A program made the position numbers and the translations under genes. 64,000 bases of DNA, taken from NCBI GenBank assembly GCA_003170295.1, contig PNAJ01000142.1, positions 1 to 64,000 of the forward strand, given 5' to 3'. The stretch is from Bryobacterales bacterium (GTDB taxonomy: Bacteria; Acidobacteriota; Terriglobia; Bryobacterales; Bryobacteraceae). Under the pieces are notes generated by a model. The model searched no databases, was not told the origin of the DNA, and worked only from the letters and a program-made list of their open reading frames with translations. Positions 18,882 through 29,886 of this stretch are shown here, one piece after another; the stretch's first letter is position 1; the number at the start of each line of letters is the position of its first letter.

Positions 18882-18908
18882 GTGTCACGAATGTTATTGT
18901 TGTGCTAC
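18882..18908. promoter_or_regulatory. Imperfect dyad upstream of the Ni/Co transporter
   Basis: GTGTCAC, 13 bases, GTGCTAC, located 52 bases before the cbiM start. The half-sites are 5 of 7 complementary. It recalls the GTGTTAC-N14-GTAACAC type of NikR box described for other phyla, but the match is partial and the spacing is one base shorter. Offered as a possible metal-repressor operator only. Confidence 0.3.
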
Positions 18909-18959
18909 GGGAGTATTTTAAAACCGTCCAGCCGTGTCACTGCGTAATAAAGAGAGAGC

Positions 18960-20018
18960 ATGCACATCCCCGACGGATATCTGAGCCCCTCCACTTGCGC
19001 CACCTTATATGCGGGCGCGACTCCGTTCTGGTATGTCTCGCTCCAGAAAATGAAGCGGCGATTGAATTCGCAAGCTGTACCGTTGTTGTCGGTATTCGCA
19101 GCGTTTTCGTTCGTCATTATGATGTTCAATCTGCCTCTGCCCGGCGGCACCACCGGTCATGCAGTTGGGGTCGCGATCGCGGCCATTGTGCTGGGACCCT
19201 GGGGATCGATTCTTGCGATCTCGGTTGCGCTGGTGATTCAGGCGATCTTTTTCGGAGACGGAGGCATCACTGCCATCGGAGCAAACTGCTTCAATATGGC
19301 GATTGTCGGATCGCTGGTCGCCTACGCCGTGTATCGCCTCATCGCGGGTCGAACGCCCATCGAATCGCCGCGCCGTGTTGTTGCCGCCGCGATCGCGGGA
19401 TACTGCGCGATTAATGCGTCGGCGCTGATCGCGGCACTGGAGTTCGGAATCCAGCCGAGGCTGTTTCACGACGCGTCGGGCACGCCTCTTTACGCACCTT
19501 ATCCGCTGCATATTGCCGTGCCTGCCATGATGATCGGTCATCTGACTGTCGCGGGCCTCGCGGAGATGGTCGTGTCCGGAGGAGTGGTCGCATACTTGCA
19601 GCGCGCCGAGCCTGCGTTGCTAAAGACCACAGCTCCCGGCGCGAGCGTCGGCGGAGACGCCCTCGGATGGGCGAGTACGCGGCCGCTATGGATAGCGCTT
19701 GCGGTGCTGCTGATCCTGACACCGCTCGGAGTTCTAGCGGCGGGCGCAGCATGGGGAGAATGGGCACCCGAGGATTTTTCGACACAGAAAACGCGTCAGC
19801 AGATCGCGGCGGCATCGGGCAATCAGGCTCCGCCCGCGCAGGCTCCGGCAGGATTGCGAAAACTCGCGACCGTTTGGACCGCTCCCATGCCTCGCTACGC
19901 GCCTCCGATTTTGAAGAGTGCGCGGTTGGGTTACATTCTCTCGGCGATGGTGGGAACGGGATTGATCGTCCTGGCGTTTCTCGGCGGCGCGTGGATATTC
20001 ACACGGGTCCGGTCATGA
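18960..20018 (+). CDS. cbiM: ECF-type nickel/cobalt transporter, substrate-binding membrane subunit CbiM/NikM with C-terminal extension
   Basis: 352 residues. The N-terminus MHIPDGYLSP is diagnostic: in this family Met1 and His2 bind the metal. Multiple transmembrane segments follow, with FNLPLPGGTTGHAVGVAIAAIVLGPWGSIL and DGGITAIGANCFNMAIVG. After about residue 225 a CbiN/PDGLE-like segment is fused (ALAVLLILTPLGVLA, AWGEWAPEDF), ending in one more membrane helix, so no separate cbiN is needed. Ends in an ATGA overlap with cbiQ. Cobalt versus nickel cannot be told from this; no cobalamin genes are in the window. Confidence 0.9.
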   Translation: MHIPDGYLSPSTCATLYAGATPFWYVSLQKMKRRLNSQAVPLLSVFAAFSFVIMMFNLPLPGGTTGHAVGVAIAAIVLGPWGSILAISVALVIQAIFFGDGGITAIGANCFNMAIVGSLVAYAVYRLIAGRTPIESPRRVVAAAIAGYCAINASALIAALEFGIQPRLFHDASGTPLYAPYPLHIAVPAMMIGHLTVAGLAEMVVSGGVVAYLQRAEPALLKTTAPGASVGGDALGWASTRPLWIALAVLLILTPLGVLAAGAAWGEWAPEDFSTQKTRQQIAAASGNQAPPAQAPAGLRKLATVWTAPMPRYAPPILKSARLGYILSAMVGTGLIVLAFLGGAWIFTRVRS

Positions 20019-20812
20019 CGTTCGTCGAGCGGACCATCCGCAGTTTATCGGAGGGCATGAATTTCGCCGCCCTTGCTGACGATTCGGCCCGATCGAACGG
20101 CATGCTGCAACGCGTCGATCCGCGAATCAAAGTGGTCGGCATGCTGGCGATGATCGTCTCCGTTGCGGTGACACACAGTCTGCTCACGATTGCGAGCGTA
20201 TTTCTCATCGCCCTATCTCTCGCAGCCGCGTCGCGTATTTCTCCGCTCGATCTCGCGCGATGGGTTTGGTTTCCGGTGCTGTTGTTCACCGGCTGCATTG
20301 CTCTGCCAGCAATTTTCATCACGCACGGCGAGCCAGTCCACGCGGGCTGGCCGGTCACGACGCAGGGAGTTCGCACCGCGAGCTTCCTTCTGCTGCGCGC
20401 CGAGACCGCGGTCAGCCTTTCGACATTGCTGGTTCTGACCACGCGATGGGCGCATATTCTGAAGGCTCTGCGCGTGCTGCGGCTCCCCATAGTTTTCGTC
20501 GTGATTCTGGGGATGACGTATCGCTATCTTTTTCTAATCCTCGAAACTGCGCTCGACATGTTCGAATCGCGGGAGAGCCGCACGGTGGGCGTATTGGACG
20601 GTCCAGACCGGCGGCGTCTGGCGGCGGCGACCGTCGGAGTGCTACTCAGCAAGAGCTACCATCTGAGCGCGGACGTGCATCTGGCCATGCAATCGCGCGG
20701 TTTTCGCGGCGAGGTTTACATGCTCGACGATTTTGCGATCCGGCACATCGATTGGTGCTGGCTGTTCCTTTTTATCTCCGTCGCCGCGACCGTCATTTGG
20801 GTGGGACGCTAA
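20015..20812 (+). CDS. cbiQ: ECF transporter transmembrane protein CbiQ/NikQ
   Basis: 265 residues from ATG 20015. The T-component of the energy-coupling-factor transporter that couples CbiM to the ATPase. Family features are DPRIKVVGMLAMIVSVAV near residue 33, TRWAHILKALRVLRLP (coupling helix region) and the C-terminal AMQSRGFRGE with the A-x-x-x-R-G/A-F motif that docks on the ATPase. Four-base overlap with cbiM and one-base overlap (TAATG) with cbiO. Confidence 0.92.
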   Translation: MTFVERTIRSLSEGMNFAALADDSARSNGMLQRVDPRIKVVGMLAMIVSVAVTHSLLTIASVFLIALSLAAASRISPLDLARWVWFPVLLFTGCIALPAIFITHGEPVHAGWPVTTQGVRTASFLLLRAETAVSLSTLLVLTTRWAHILKALRVLRLPIVFVVILGMTYRYLFLILETALDMFESRESRTVGVLDGPDRRRLAAATVGVLLSKSYHLSADVHLAMQSRGFRGEVYMLDDFAIRHIDWCWLFLFISVAATVIWVGR

Positions 20813-21597
20813 TGTTTCGAGTCGAGAACGTGACATTTCGATATGGCTCGGTAGTCGCTCTGGAGAACGTCTCGCTCGTGATTGAAGAAGGAAAACGAGT
20901 CGCGCTGCTCGGTGCGAACGGGTCTGGAAAGTCGACGCTGTTGCGGATGCTCGATGGGCTCTGCTTTCCAGAATCAGGAACAATTTCGTTTCGCGGCGAG
21001 AACATCGATCCGTTGAGCTTGGAAGACGACACGTTCGCGCTTGCGTTCCGCCGCCGCGTGGGGCTGGTGTTTCAGAACCCCGACGTGCAGCTTTTCAATC
21101 CGACCGTGTTCGACGAAGTCGCGTTCGGACCCCTGCAAATGCGCTGGTCCAAGGACGAAATTCGGCAGCGCGTCGAAGGGACGCTCGACACGATGGAGAT
21201 CCGGCACTTGAAGGACCGCCCGCCGCATCGGCTTTCGGGCGGCGAGAAAAAGCGCGTCGCGATCGCCTCCGTGCTGGTGCTCGATCCCGAGGTGTTGCTG
21301 CTCGACGAGCCGACCGGCGCGCTCGACCCGCGCAGCCAGAGTCAGATTATCGATCTGTTGATCGGCTGGGGCGATGGAAAGAAGACCGTGATCACCGCCA
21401 CGCACGATCTCGGCCTTGTAGAAGACATCGCCGACGACTGCTTTCTGCTCCAAAGCGGCAAGGTCGTCGCCCACGGAGCGCCTGCCGGGATTTTGAACGA
21501 TGAAGCGTTACTGCGTGGCAGCAATTTGATTCACGAGCATCGCCACGCGCACCCGGCACTTGGAATTCACACGCATCCCCATACTCATCGCACGTGA
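20812..21597 (+). CDS. cbiO: ECF transporter ATPase CbiO/NikO with histidine-rich tail
   Basis: 261 residues. Walker A GANGSGKS (34-41), Q-loop Gln88, signature LSGGEKK (141-147), Walker B VLLLDEP (161-167), switch His198. Energises uptake of Ni or Co by CbiMQ. The last 21 residues contain eight histidines (H241 to H259, mostly alternating), a tail not needed for ATPase function and likely to bind the transported metal on the cytoplasmic side. Start is set by the TAATG junction with cbiQ. Confidence 0.92.
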   Translation: MFRVENVTFRYGSVVALENVSLVIEEGKRVALLGANGSGKSTLLRMLDGLCFPESGTISFRGENIDPLSLEDDTFALAFRRRVGLVFQNPDVQLFNPTVFDEVAFGPLQMRWSKDEIRQRVEGTLDTMEIRHLKDRPPHRLSGGEKKRVAIASVLVLDPEVLLLDEPTGALDPRSQSQIIDLLIGWGDGKKTVITATHDLGLVEDIADDCFLLQSGKVVAHGAPAGILNDEALLRGSNLIHEHRHAHPALGIHTHPHTHRT

Positions 21598-21889
21598 TGA
21601 ATTTCACCGATCCAAAAATTGAGACCCTGCACAAATACCGTCGCTGTGATGCGATCGCCGGCATGCAGAGCATCAAACTCAACCTGATCCTTGACGGGAT
21701 AGTCCATGGTCATGGCTTCCATCCAGCCTTCGATTTTTTGACCATCGATCTTGCGATGTGCGCCTTCGGATCGAGCGAGACGATCGCGCCATCGAGCTTG
21801 TACTGCTCGATGGGCGCGAACCCATGCTTATCCGTGCAGGCGCACAGCGCAAGCGCGAGCAGTAATATAGAAAGGAATTTATGCGGCAT
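21585..21889 (-). pseudogene. CusF-like copper-binding lipoprotein with a frameshift
   Basis: After AGGAGG the ATG at 21889 opens a lipoprotein (MPHKFLSILLLALALCACTD, lipobox LCAC). The frame continues to LDGAIVSLDPKAH and then stops after 59 residues. Shifting frame by one base within about 21735-21750 restores the rest of the family: KIDGQKIEGWMEAMTMDYPV, then DALHAGDRITATVFV, ending GEIHHVR at 21585. WMEAMTMDYPV is the copper-binding core of CusF-like domains (Met-rich E-A-M-T-M). So one base is missing, by mutation or sequencing error. Its 5' end overlaps the divergent nucleoside hydrolase start by nine bases and its 3' end overlaps cbiO by 13. Confidence 0.7.
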
Positions 21890-22831
21890 CTCCTCCTATT
21901 ATTGCTGGCCTGCGGCACATCGTTCGCACAAGTGCCTGTGATTTTCGATACCGACATGGGCAACGACATCGACGATGCGCTAGCGCTCGCGCTGCTGCAT
22001 TCGCTCGAGAGCCGCGGCGAATGCCGGATTATCGCCGTCACGATCACAAAAGATAATCCGTGGGCCGCGCCTTACATCGATTTGGTGAACACGTTCTACC
22101 GCCGCCCCGAAATTCCCATCGGAATGGTGAAAGGCAGTGGTGTCACTCCGGAGGCGAGCGCCATGATCCAGGTTCCCTCGGAGCGCAAGCGTCCCGATGG
22201 GTCGTTTGTCTACCCTCACAAAGTCTTGAGCGGCGCGGACGCTCCGGATGCGGTCGCTGTCCTGCGCAAGGCTCTCGAGGCCGAGCCGGATCACAGCGTG
22301 GTGATCGTCCAAGTTGGATTTAGCACGAATCTGGCGCATTTGCTCAACGATTCGGCTGAATTGGTGGCTCGCAAGGTGAAGCTGCTGGTGATGATGGCCG
22401 GCGATTTCGCCAAGCGCAATCCCGAATACAACATTAAGATGGATATTCCGTCGGCGCAAAAACTGCTTCGCGATTGGCCGACGCCGATCGTCGCGAGTGG
22501 ATTTGAAATAGGGAACTCGATGCTGTTTCCCGCGTCGAGTATCGGGAGAGACTTCCCTGCCGATCATCCGGTCGCCGATGCGTATCGGAACTACAAAAGA
22601 TTTCCGTACGACCGGCCGACGTGGGATATTACGGCCGCGCTCTACGCGGTCCGGCCGAACGACGGATATTTTTCGTTGTCGGAACCCGGTTCGATCAACG
22701 TGGATGCATCCGGCGTGACTACCTTGGTTCCCGCCGCCAATGGAAAGCATCGCTATATGGTGATGAACGACCTGCAGCGAGGGCGGGCGCTCGAAGCGAT
22801 GATGCTGCTCAGCAGTCAGCCGGTTCGCTGA
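21881..22831 (+). CDS. Exported nucleoside hydrolase
   Basis: 316 residues. Signal peptide MRHLLLLLLACGTSFAQ, followed at once by the calcium site of inosine-uridine-preferring nucleoside hydrolases, DTDMGNDIDDALA (23-35). VEPDHSVVIVQVGFSTNLAHLL and the late block YFSLSEPGSINV fit the family. Would split ribonucleosides into base and ribose, here outside the cytoplasm, which points to nucleoside scavenging. Followed by strong hairpins that may end transcription. Confidence 0.85.
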   Translation: MRHLLLLLLACGTSFAQVPVIFDTDMGNDIDDALALALLHSLESRGECRIIAVTITKDNPWAAPYIDLVNTFYRRPEIPIGMVKGSGVTPEASAMIQVPSERKRPDGSFVYPHKVLSGADAPDAVAVLRKALEAEPDHSVVIVQVGFSTNLAHLLNDSAELVARKVKLLVMMAGDFAKRNPEYNIKMDIPSAQKLLRDWPTPIVASGFEIGNSMLFPASSIGRDFPADHPVADAYRNYKRFPYDRPTWDITAALYAVRPNDGYFSLSEPGSINVDASGVTTLVPAANGKHRYMVMNDLQRGRALEAMMLLSSQPVR

Positions 22832-22860
22832 ATCCCCGCCCTCACGGGACGGGGTTATAA

Positions 22861-22880
22861 CCCCTGGCGTGAGCCAGGGG
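22861..22880. terminator. Hairpin after the nucleoside hydrolase gene
   Basis: CCCCTGGC, loop GTGA, GCCAGGGG: an eight-base-pair GC-rich stem with a GNRA-like loop, 29 bases after the stop codon. No T-tract follows, so termination is plausible but not shown. Confidence 0.5.
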
Positions 22881-22913
22881 ATTCACCATCGCGATTTACA
22901 GGATACTAGATGT

Positions 22914-23000
22914 CCCCCTCCTTTACAGTCGGGGTTCGGTGTCAGCGCAATCTCGTTTGTCAGCAGTACTCCCCACCGAATCCTGACCGTCAGGAAGGGG
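22914..23000. repeat. Degenerate copy of the long inverted repeat found before kdsA
   Basis: Left arm starts CCCCCTCC and ends GGTTCGGTG; right arm starts CACCGAATCCTGACC and ends CAGGAAGGGG. The arms are imperfect here but match the perfect element at 29887-29963 in order and sequence. Lies between two convergent genes. Confidence 0.7.
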
Positions 23001-23031
23001 ATGCCAGTCACGATTTCTCTGCGACAGGACA

Positions 23032-24231
23032 CTACTGTTTGGTCTTGTCGACCACGACCGCGCCCGCCTTCATGACCCAGCGGACCTTCTGAATCGCGAC
23101 GTCGATGTTTTCGAGCGGATTGCCGTCAATGGCGGCGATATCGGCTAGATAACCGGGCTTCAGCCGTCCCAACTTATCGTCGACTCCCAACAGTTGCGCG
23201 GCATCGACCGTCGCGGTTTTGAGCGCTTGCTCTGGCGTCATGCCCGCCTTGACGAACCAGCCCAGCTCGCGCGTGTTCTCTCCGAACATCGTATACACCG
23301 CGTCCGATCCCATCGCGAAACGCACGCCCGCGCGAAATGCTTTCTTCGCCGTTTCCAGATTGCGCGCGATGAAATCGTTCAGCGGACCAGTGGCGCCCTC
23401 CGGATAGCGGAGCATCTGCGCGTTGTCGACGTAATAGCGATTGTGATCGATGGTCGGCACGTAGAAAATTTTCTTGCGCGCCATTAGCGCGATGGTTTCG
23501 TCGTCCATGTCGGCGGCATGCTCCACCGAATCCGCACCGGCGCGAACCGCATCGCGAGCGCCTGCCGGACCATACGCATGAATCGCGATTCGCTTCCCCA
23601 GCGCATGCGCGGCGTCGACCGCGGCCTTCATCTCTTCATAAATGAACGTCTGGTCTCCCGAAACATCCTGGCCCGATCCGGTCGACCCGTACATCTTAAT
23701 CACGTCGGCGCCCGCGCCCACTTGCTGGCGCACCACCTTGAGAACTTCCGCCACTCCGTCGGCCGTACCGGGACCGCCGCCGCGGCCTCCGCGCGTGATG
23801 AAGAGTCCGTAGCCGGAGACGAACATGCGCGGACCGGTCATCAATCCCGCGTTGATCAGGTCGCGCATGGCGATATCGGCGTAGTCGCTCGCACCCAGAT
23901 TGCGGACCGTGGTCACGCCGCTTTCGAGCGTCTTTTTCGCGTTGTCCTGGGAAAGATAAACCGCCGCCGCGCCGCGTCCCGCTTGCGTCAGACGATTCGC
24001 TTCGAGCACGTAGGTCAAGTGAGTATGGACGTCGATCATTCCGGGCACCGCAGTATAACGCGTCAAGTCGATTGCGTCGCCATCGCGCGCGCCCACGCTC
24101 TTGATGCGGTCTTTCTCGACTACGATGACCGCGTTGGTCAGCAGTTTTTCGCCATCCCAGACGCGTCCAAATCGATACGCCTGAGCGTGAATCGAGCCAG
24201 CGAGCAATGCGAATGCGAGGAGCCTGATCAT
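23032..24231 (-). CDS. Exported amidohydrolase
   Basis: 399 residues, signal peptide MIRLLAFALLAGSIHAQ. Metal ligands of the amidohydrolase superfamily are seen in VPGMIDVHTHLTYV (HxH), IAIHAYG and DSVEHAADMDDE, and GVRFAMGSDA supplies the late Asp. C-terminal LDDKLGRLKPGYLADIAAIDGNPLENI is typical of imidazolonepropionase/Xaa-Pro-dipeptidase-like secreted members. Substrate unknown, perhaps a peptide or cyclic amide. Its ATG overlaps the stop of the small upstream gene (ATGA). Confidence 0.85.
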   Translation of the reverse strand: MIRLLAFALLAGSIHAQAYRFGRVWDGEKLLTNAVIVVEKDRIKSVGARDGDAIDLTRYTAVPGMIDVHTHLTYVLEANRLTQAGRGAAAVYLSQDNAKKTLESGVTTVRNLGASDYADIAMRDLINAGLMTGPRMFVSGYGLFITRGGRGGGPGTADGVAEVLKVVRQQVGAGADVIKMYGSTGSGQDVSGDQTFIYEEMKAAVDAAHALGKRIAIHAYGPAGARDAVRAGADSVEHAADMDDETIALMARKKIFYVPTIDHNRYYVDNAQMLRYPEGATGPLNDFIARNLETAKKAFRAGVRFAMGSDAVYTMFGENTRELGWFVKAGMTPEQALKTATVDAAQLLGVDDKLGRLKPGYLADIAAIDGNPLENIDVAIQKVRWVMKAGAVVVDKTKQ

Positions 24232-24425
24232 CGGTCCATTCTATCCGCCCAACGAAGATAGCGAATCAGCTCGCGACGCTCGCGCCAGGCGATCCTGCAA
24301 AAATCCCGCGCGGTGATCCGATCGGCGTGCATGCCCCAGTACGTTTCCATGCGCCAGCACAAATAAGGACTGCGCCACGGACGCAGGCGGTACCCTTTCG
24401 AGAGCCGCCAGGCGATCCGCAACAT
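24228..24425 (-). CDS. Small basic protein in operon
   Basis: 65 residues, rich in Arg and Trp: LRPWRSPYLCWRMETYWGMHAD and WRERRELIRYLRWADRM. No known domain. It is likely real because it fits exactly between its neighbours: its ATG overlaps the VWFA stop by one base (TAATG) and its stop overlaps the amidohydrolase start (ATGA). From memory similar short proteins occur in other Acidobacteria, but I cannot check this here. Confidence 0.65.
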   Translation of the reverse strand: MLRIAWRLSKGYRLRPWRSPYLCWRMETYWGMHADRITARDFCRIAWRERRELIRYLRWADRMDR

Positions 24426-25378
24426 TACTTTTCGCCGGGACCCGAGTGCTTGCCCGGTTTCGCGGGAGCGGCGGGATTGGCGAAATAGCCGTTGCGCGTG
24501 CGCACCGTGGGATTGCCCGGCGCTTTCACCGTTACCCTAATCGTGCGGAACGAGCCGTCGAGCGCGGCGTTGGTCGGCGAATACGCCAGAATGTACTGAT
24601 TCCGAATCTCACGTGCGATCTGCGGCGTGATGCTCTCGACCTCGGCCAGCGTTTTGGGATAATAATCGAGCCCGCCGGAAGCCTCAGCCAGCGCTTTGAG
24701 CGCTCGCTTGGCGGCACGGCCTTCGCGCGGCTCCTCATCGGCCAGGAGTCCGATGCAGTAAATCAGCACCTCGCTTTGCCGGGCCTTGCGCACCAGTTGC
24801 TCCAATGTTTCGGTGCTGGTGTTGTCGTTGCCGTCGGTGATCACCAGCAGAACCTTCTTAGTCTTCTTGCCGTTTTCCTTGGCGTAATCGATCGACATGC
24901 TGATCGCATCGCGCATCGCGGTGCCACCGCGGGTATCGATCTTGTCCAGTACCTGTTCGAGCTTTTTTATATTGTTGGTGAACGGCGCGTCGAGGAACGC
25001 CTGATCGTTGAAATCCACAATGAAGACCTCATCCTGCGGATTCGACGCTTTAATCAGTTCGAGCGCGGCCGCGGCCACTTTCGGGCGCTTCTCACGCATG
25101 CTGCCGCTGTTGTCGATGATGATTCCCATCGACACGGGCACGTCTTCACGATTGAAAATCTTTAGCGGCTGCTCGACGTTATTCTCGAATACTTTAAACC
25201 CAGACTGGGGAATGTTGGTCACCAGCCTGCCGCTCTTATCCAGCACGCTGGCATGCAGAACGACGAGTTGCGTGTCTAACTTGAATGTGGCGGTGTCGTC
25301 CTGCGCCGGAGGCGGTGTCTGCGCCGAGAGAATCGCGGCGGCTGCCACCGTAAAAAAAACGTTACTGCGTAGGTGCAT
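24425..25378 (-). CDS. VWFA-related secreted protein (acidobacterial type)
   Basis: 317 residues. Signal peptide ending SAQ, then a short beta domain (FKLDTQLVVLHASVLDKSGRLVTNI) and a von Willebrand A domain with the MIDAS motif DNSGSM (about 94-99), RGGTAMRDAIS and LVITDGNDNTST. This is the architecture of the VWFA-related family expanded in Acidobacteria, function unknown, presumably extracellular adhesion or complex assembly. The start lies 17 bases inside the end of the paralogous gene upstream. Confidence 0.88.
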   Translation of the reverse strand: MHLRSNVFFTVAAAAILSAQTPPPAQDDTATFKLDTQLVVLHASVLDKSGRLVTNIPQSGFKVFENNVEQPLKIFNREDVPVSMGIIIDNSGSMREKRPKVAAAALELIKASNPQDEVFIVDFNDQAFLDAPFTNNIKKLEQVLDKIDTRGGTAMRDAISMSIDYAKENGKKTKKVLLVITDGNDNTSTETLEQLVRKARQSEVLIYCIGLLADEEPREGRAAKRALKALAEASGGLDYYPKTLAEVESITPQIAREIRNQYILAYSPTNAALDGSFRTIRVTVKAPGNPTVRTRNGYFANPAAPAKPGKHSGPGEK

Positions 25379-26336
25379 AGTATCCAGTTCGGAACGCTGG
25401 CTTCAACGGAGGCAACCCTACCGTCTTTACCAGCTTAACCTGGACGCGTCTATATTTTCCATCCTTCACCAAATTTTTGGGCGTATAGCCGAGCACGTAT
25501 TGATTCCGCAATTCAAGTCCGATCTTGGCCGCCACATCCGGAAGCTCCGCCAGATTGTCCACGCCGAAATCCTTGCCGCCGGTCTGCTCGGCGAGTTCGC
25601 GCAGGAGGCCCGGTCCGCCCATCTCTTCCGGCGTCCGGCCGCGCGAGGCCATGGGTTCGTAAATGCCGATGGCGTAGATTTGCACGTCCGATTCGCGAAC
25701 GGCGTTGCGAACCTCGCTCTCGGTATAGCGGCTGGAATTGTCGCCGCCGTCTGAAATAATGAGGATCGCCTTGCGCGGATTGCGGGCCTTTTTCATATGA
25801 TTCATCGCCATGTAGACGCCATCGAGCAGCGCGGTGCGGCCCTTGGCGTTCATGAACGTGAGGCGATTCTGAATCTCCTCGGTGTCGGGCGTCATGGGGA
25901 CCACCAGCTCCGGACGATCGTTAAAACAGATCAGGAAGAACTCGTCCTCCGGATTCGCGGTCTTGAGGAACTGCGATACGGCCTGCCGGGATTTCATGAG
26001 TTTGCTGCCCATGCTGCCGCTGGTATCGAACACGATGCCAACCGACAGCGGCGCATCCTCACTCGAAAACTGAGTGATCACCTGCTCGGTTTTGTCCTCG
26101 AAGAGCTTGAAATTCTCCTTGTCCAGGCCGGTGACGAACCGGCTCATGGGATCGGTGACCGCCACCGGAATCAGCACCAGCGTGGTATCCACGCGGATGT
26201 TGGCCTTGCGATCGATCGATGTTTCCGTGGGGGCCACGGCGGCGCCCTTGATGCGCGGCTTGATATCGATCGGCGGTTGCTGCGCGAGCGCAGCCGTTAA
26301 AACAGTTATGAGTCCGAGCGTTGGAGCGGAACGCAT
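25362..26336 (-). CDS. VWFA-related secreted protein, second paralogue
   Basis: 324 residues, paralogous to the next gene. N-terminal signal sequence (APTLGLITVLTAALAQ), beta segment VDTTLVLIPVAVTDPMSRFVTGLDKENFKLFED, then a VWA domain with MIDAS DTSGSM (about 112-117), GRTALLDGVY and LIISDGGDNSSR. Its end overlaps the following VWFA gene by 17 bases. The pair, the small basic protein and the amidohydrolase read as one operon. Confidence 0.88.
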   Translation of the reverse strand: MRSAPTLGLITVLTAALAQQPPIDIKPRIKGAAVAPTETSIDRKANIRVDTTLVLIPVAVTDPMSRFVTGLDKENFKLFEDKTEQVITQFSSEDAPLSVGIVFDTSGSMGSKLMKSRQAVSQFLKTANPEDEFFLICFNDRPELVVPMTPDTEEIQNRLTFMNAKGRTALLDGVYMAMNHMKKARNPRKAILIISDGGDNSSRYTESEVRNAVRESDVQIYAIGIYEPMASRGRTPEEMGGPGLLRELAEQTGGKDFGVDNLAELPDVAAKIGLELRNQYVLGYTPKNLVKDGKYRRVQVKLVKTVGLPPLKPAFRTGYYAPTQ

Positions 26337-26748
26337 CGAATCCTCCTCGAATCTGCCATAAGTATACCAGCGGTTTGCAAGTGTTGGCCCAGGGCGAATT
26401 GTAAAAAAACTGCGAACATATTCGGTGACCGGCTCCCGGTGAAAAGGGCCGAAAAAGCCGCCCGCGTTAAAATAACGCGGGGATAACGCTGGGTTGTCCG
26501 TCGACGCCTTTTGAAGACGTGAATCTCACGAATACTCCTCAAGCTCAGTTTAAGCCCTGGGGGGAGGGTTTTCGGCGTTTGAAAGCTTCTTGTAGGCGAT
26601 AGGCAGTGAGTTAGGGGCGCGGCGAAAGCGCGGAGAGCCGCCTCGAAAGGCGGCTGCAGCCAGGAATGGCCGCCCTACAAGCGCCCGGAACAAGGATTGG
26701 CGTCGGGCGAATTGCAAAAACTGCGACAATGGGAGGGACGAGGCCAGT
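26337..26748. other. Gene-free stretch with two perfect hairpins
   Basis: Divergent promoter region of the VWFA operon and the TA remnant. It holds a perfect palindrome CCCGCGTTA-AAA-TAACGCGGG at 26461-26481 and a second hairpin AGCCGCCT-CGAA-AGGCGGCT at 26636-26655 that looks like a dispersed repeat. Open frames here lack any recognisable protein and I do not accept them. Confidence 0.5.
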
Positions 26749-27006
26749 ATGACGATCACCCCAAAACAGGAGCAGGAGCGGATTCTGACCGAAGCAATCC
26801 AGGCGGGGTTTATCCATAGCCCTGAGGACGCGTTGGACATCGGTCTGGAGACGCTGCGGAGCAAACTAGCGGTGAGCCGGGAATCCGAGACGGCCGAGGA
26901 ATGGATTGCGAAATTCAATGCCTGGGCTGACAGCCATTCGACATCGACTGTGCTTTCCGATGAAGCGATGAGCCGCGAATCGATTTATCGCGATCGCGGC
27001 CTGTAG
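26749..27006 (+). CDS. Putative antitoxin of a VapBC-like pair
   Basis: 85 residues, acidic and helical: MTITPKQEQERILTEAIQ followed by GFIHSPEDALDIGLETL, ending EEWIAKFNAWADSHS and a tail with SRESIYRDRGL. The tail, with S-x-E-S-I-Y-x-D-R-G, is typical of antitoxins paired with PIN toxins. The next gene, one base downstream, is a broken PIN toxin. The antitoxin itself looks intact, so it is an orphan. Confidence 0.7.
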   Translation: MTITPKQEQERILTEAIQAGFIHSPEDALDIGLETLRSKLAVSRESETAEEWIAKFNAWADSHSTSTVLSDEAMSRESIYRDRGL

Positions 27007-27394
27007 ATGGCTGTGCTGCTCGACACGAACATTCTTCTGCGCTTAGTCCAGTCGTTTCATCCGCACTTCTCATTGACCAAGAGGCAATGACCGTCGCAGT
27101 TCAAAATCTAATCGAATTCTGGGTCGTCGCGACTCGACCCACAAGAGAAAATTCGCGGCAAGAGAAATTGCCGTATTCAAGGATCGCTTTCAGATTCTAT
27201 CGGAGAGCGACTTGATCTTCCCGCAGTGGGAACGACTGATGAGCACCTATCGCGTCTCCGGGAAGAACGCGCACGATGCCCGATCGGTCGCGGTGATGGT
27301 AGTAAATCGGATCGACAAAATCCTAACCTTCGACACCGGGGACTTTACCCGGTTCAGCGAGATTCGAGCGCTGCATCCGCAGTCTGTGCGCTGA
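27007..27394 (+). pseudogene. Broken VapC-type PIN toxin
   Basis: Starts directly after the antitoxin stop with MAVLLDTNILLRLVQ, the first PIN strand with its Asp, but stops after 27 residues. Fragments continue in other frames: QNLIEFWVVATRPT (contains the conserved Glu), AAREIAVFKDRFQIL and, from 27212, FPQWERLMSTYRVSGKNAHDARSVAVM and ILTFDTGDFTRFSEI with the remaining Asp residues. Several small deletions have destroyed the gene. Confidence 0.8.
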
Positions 27395-27430
27395 GCTACC
27401 AACTCATCCTCTAACTTGCTAGAATCGAGT

Positions 27431-29873
<2,443 letters not shown>

Positions 29874-29886
29874 CCGAGACTGCCGC

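Noticed and set aside
18857-18959. Cobalamin riboswitch before cbiM
   Set aside because: The gap is only 103 bases, too short for the usual ~200-nt element, and the conserved B12 box is not found.
19667-20014. Upstream extension of the cbiQ frame
   Set aside because: It lies inside cbiM in another frame; the ATGA junction at 20015 and the family N-terminus fix the start.
26550-26918. A 122-residue minus-strand frame
   Set aside because: Overlaps the antitoxin gene and repeat-like DNA; no domain.
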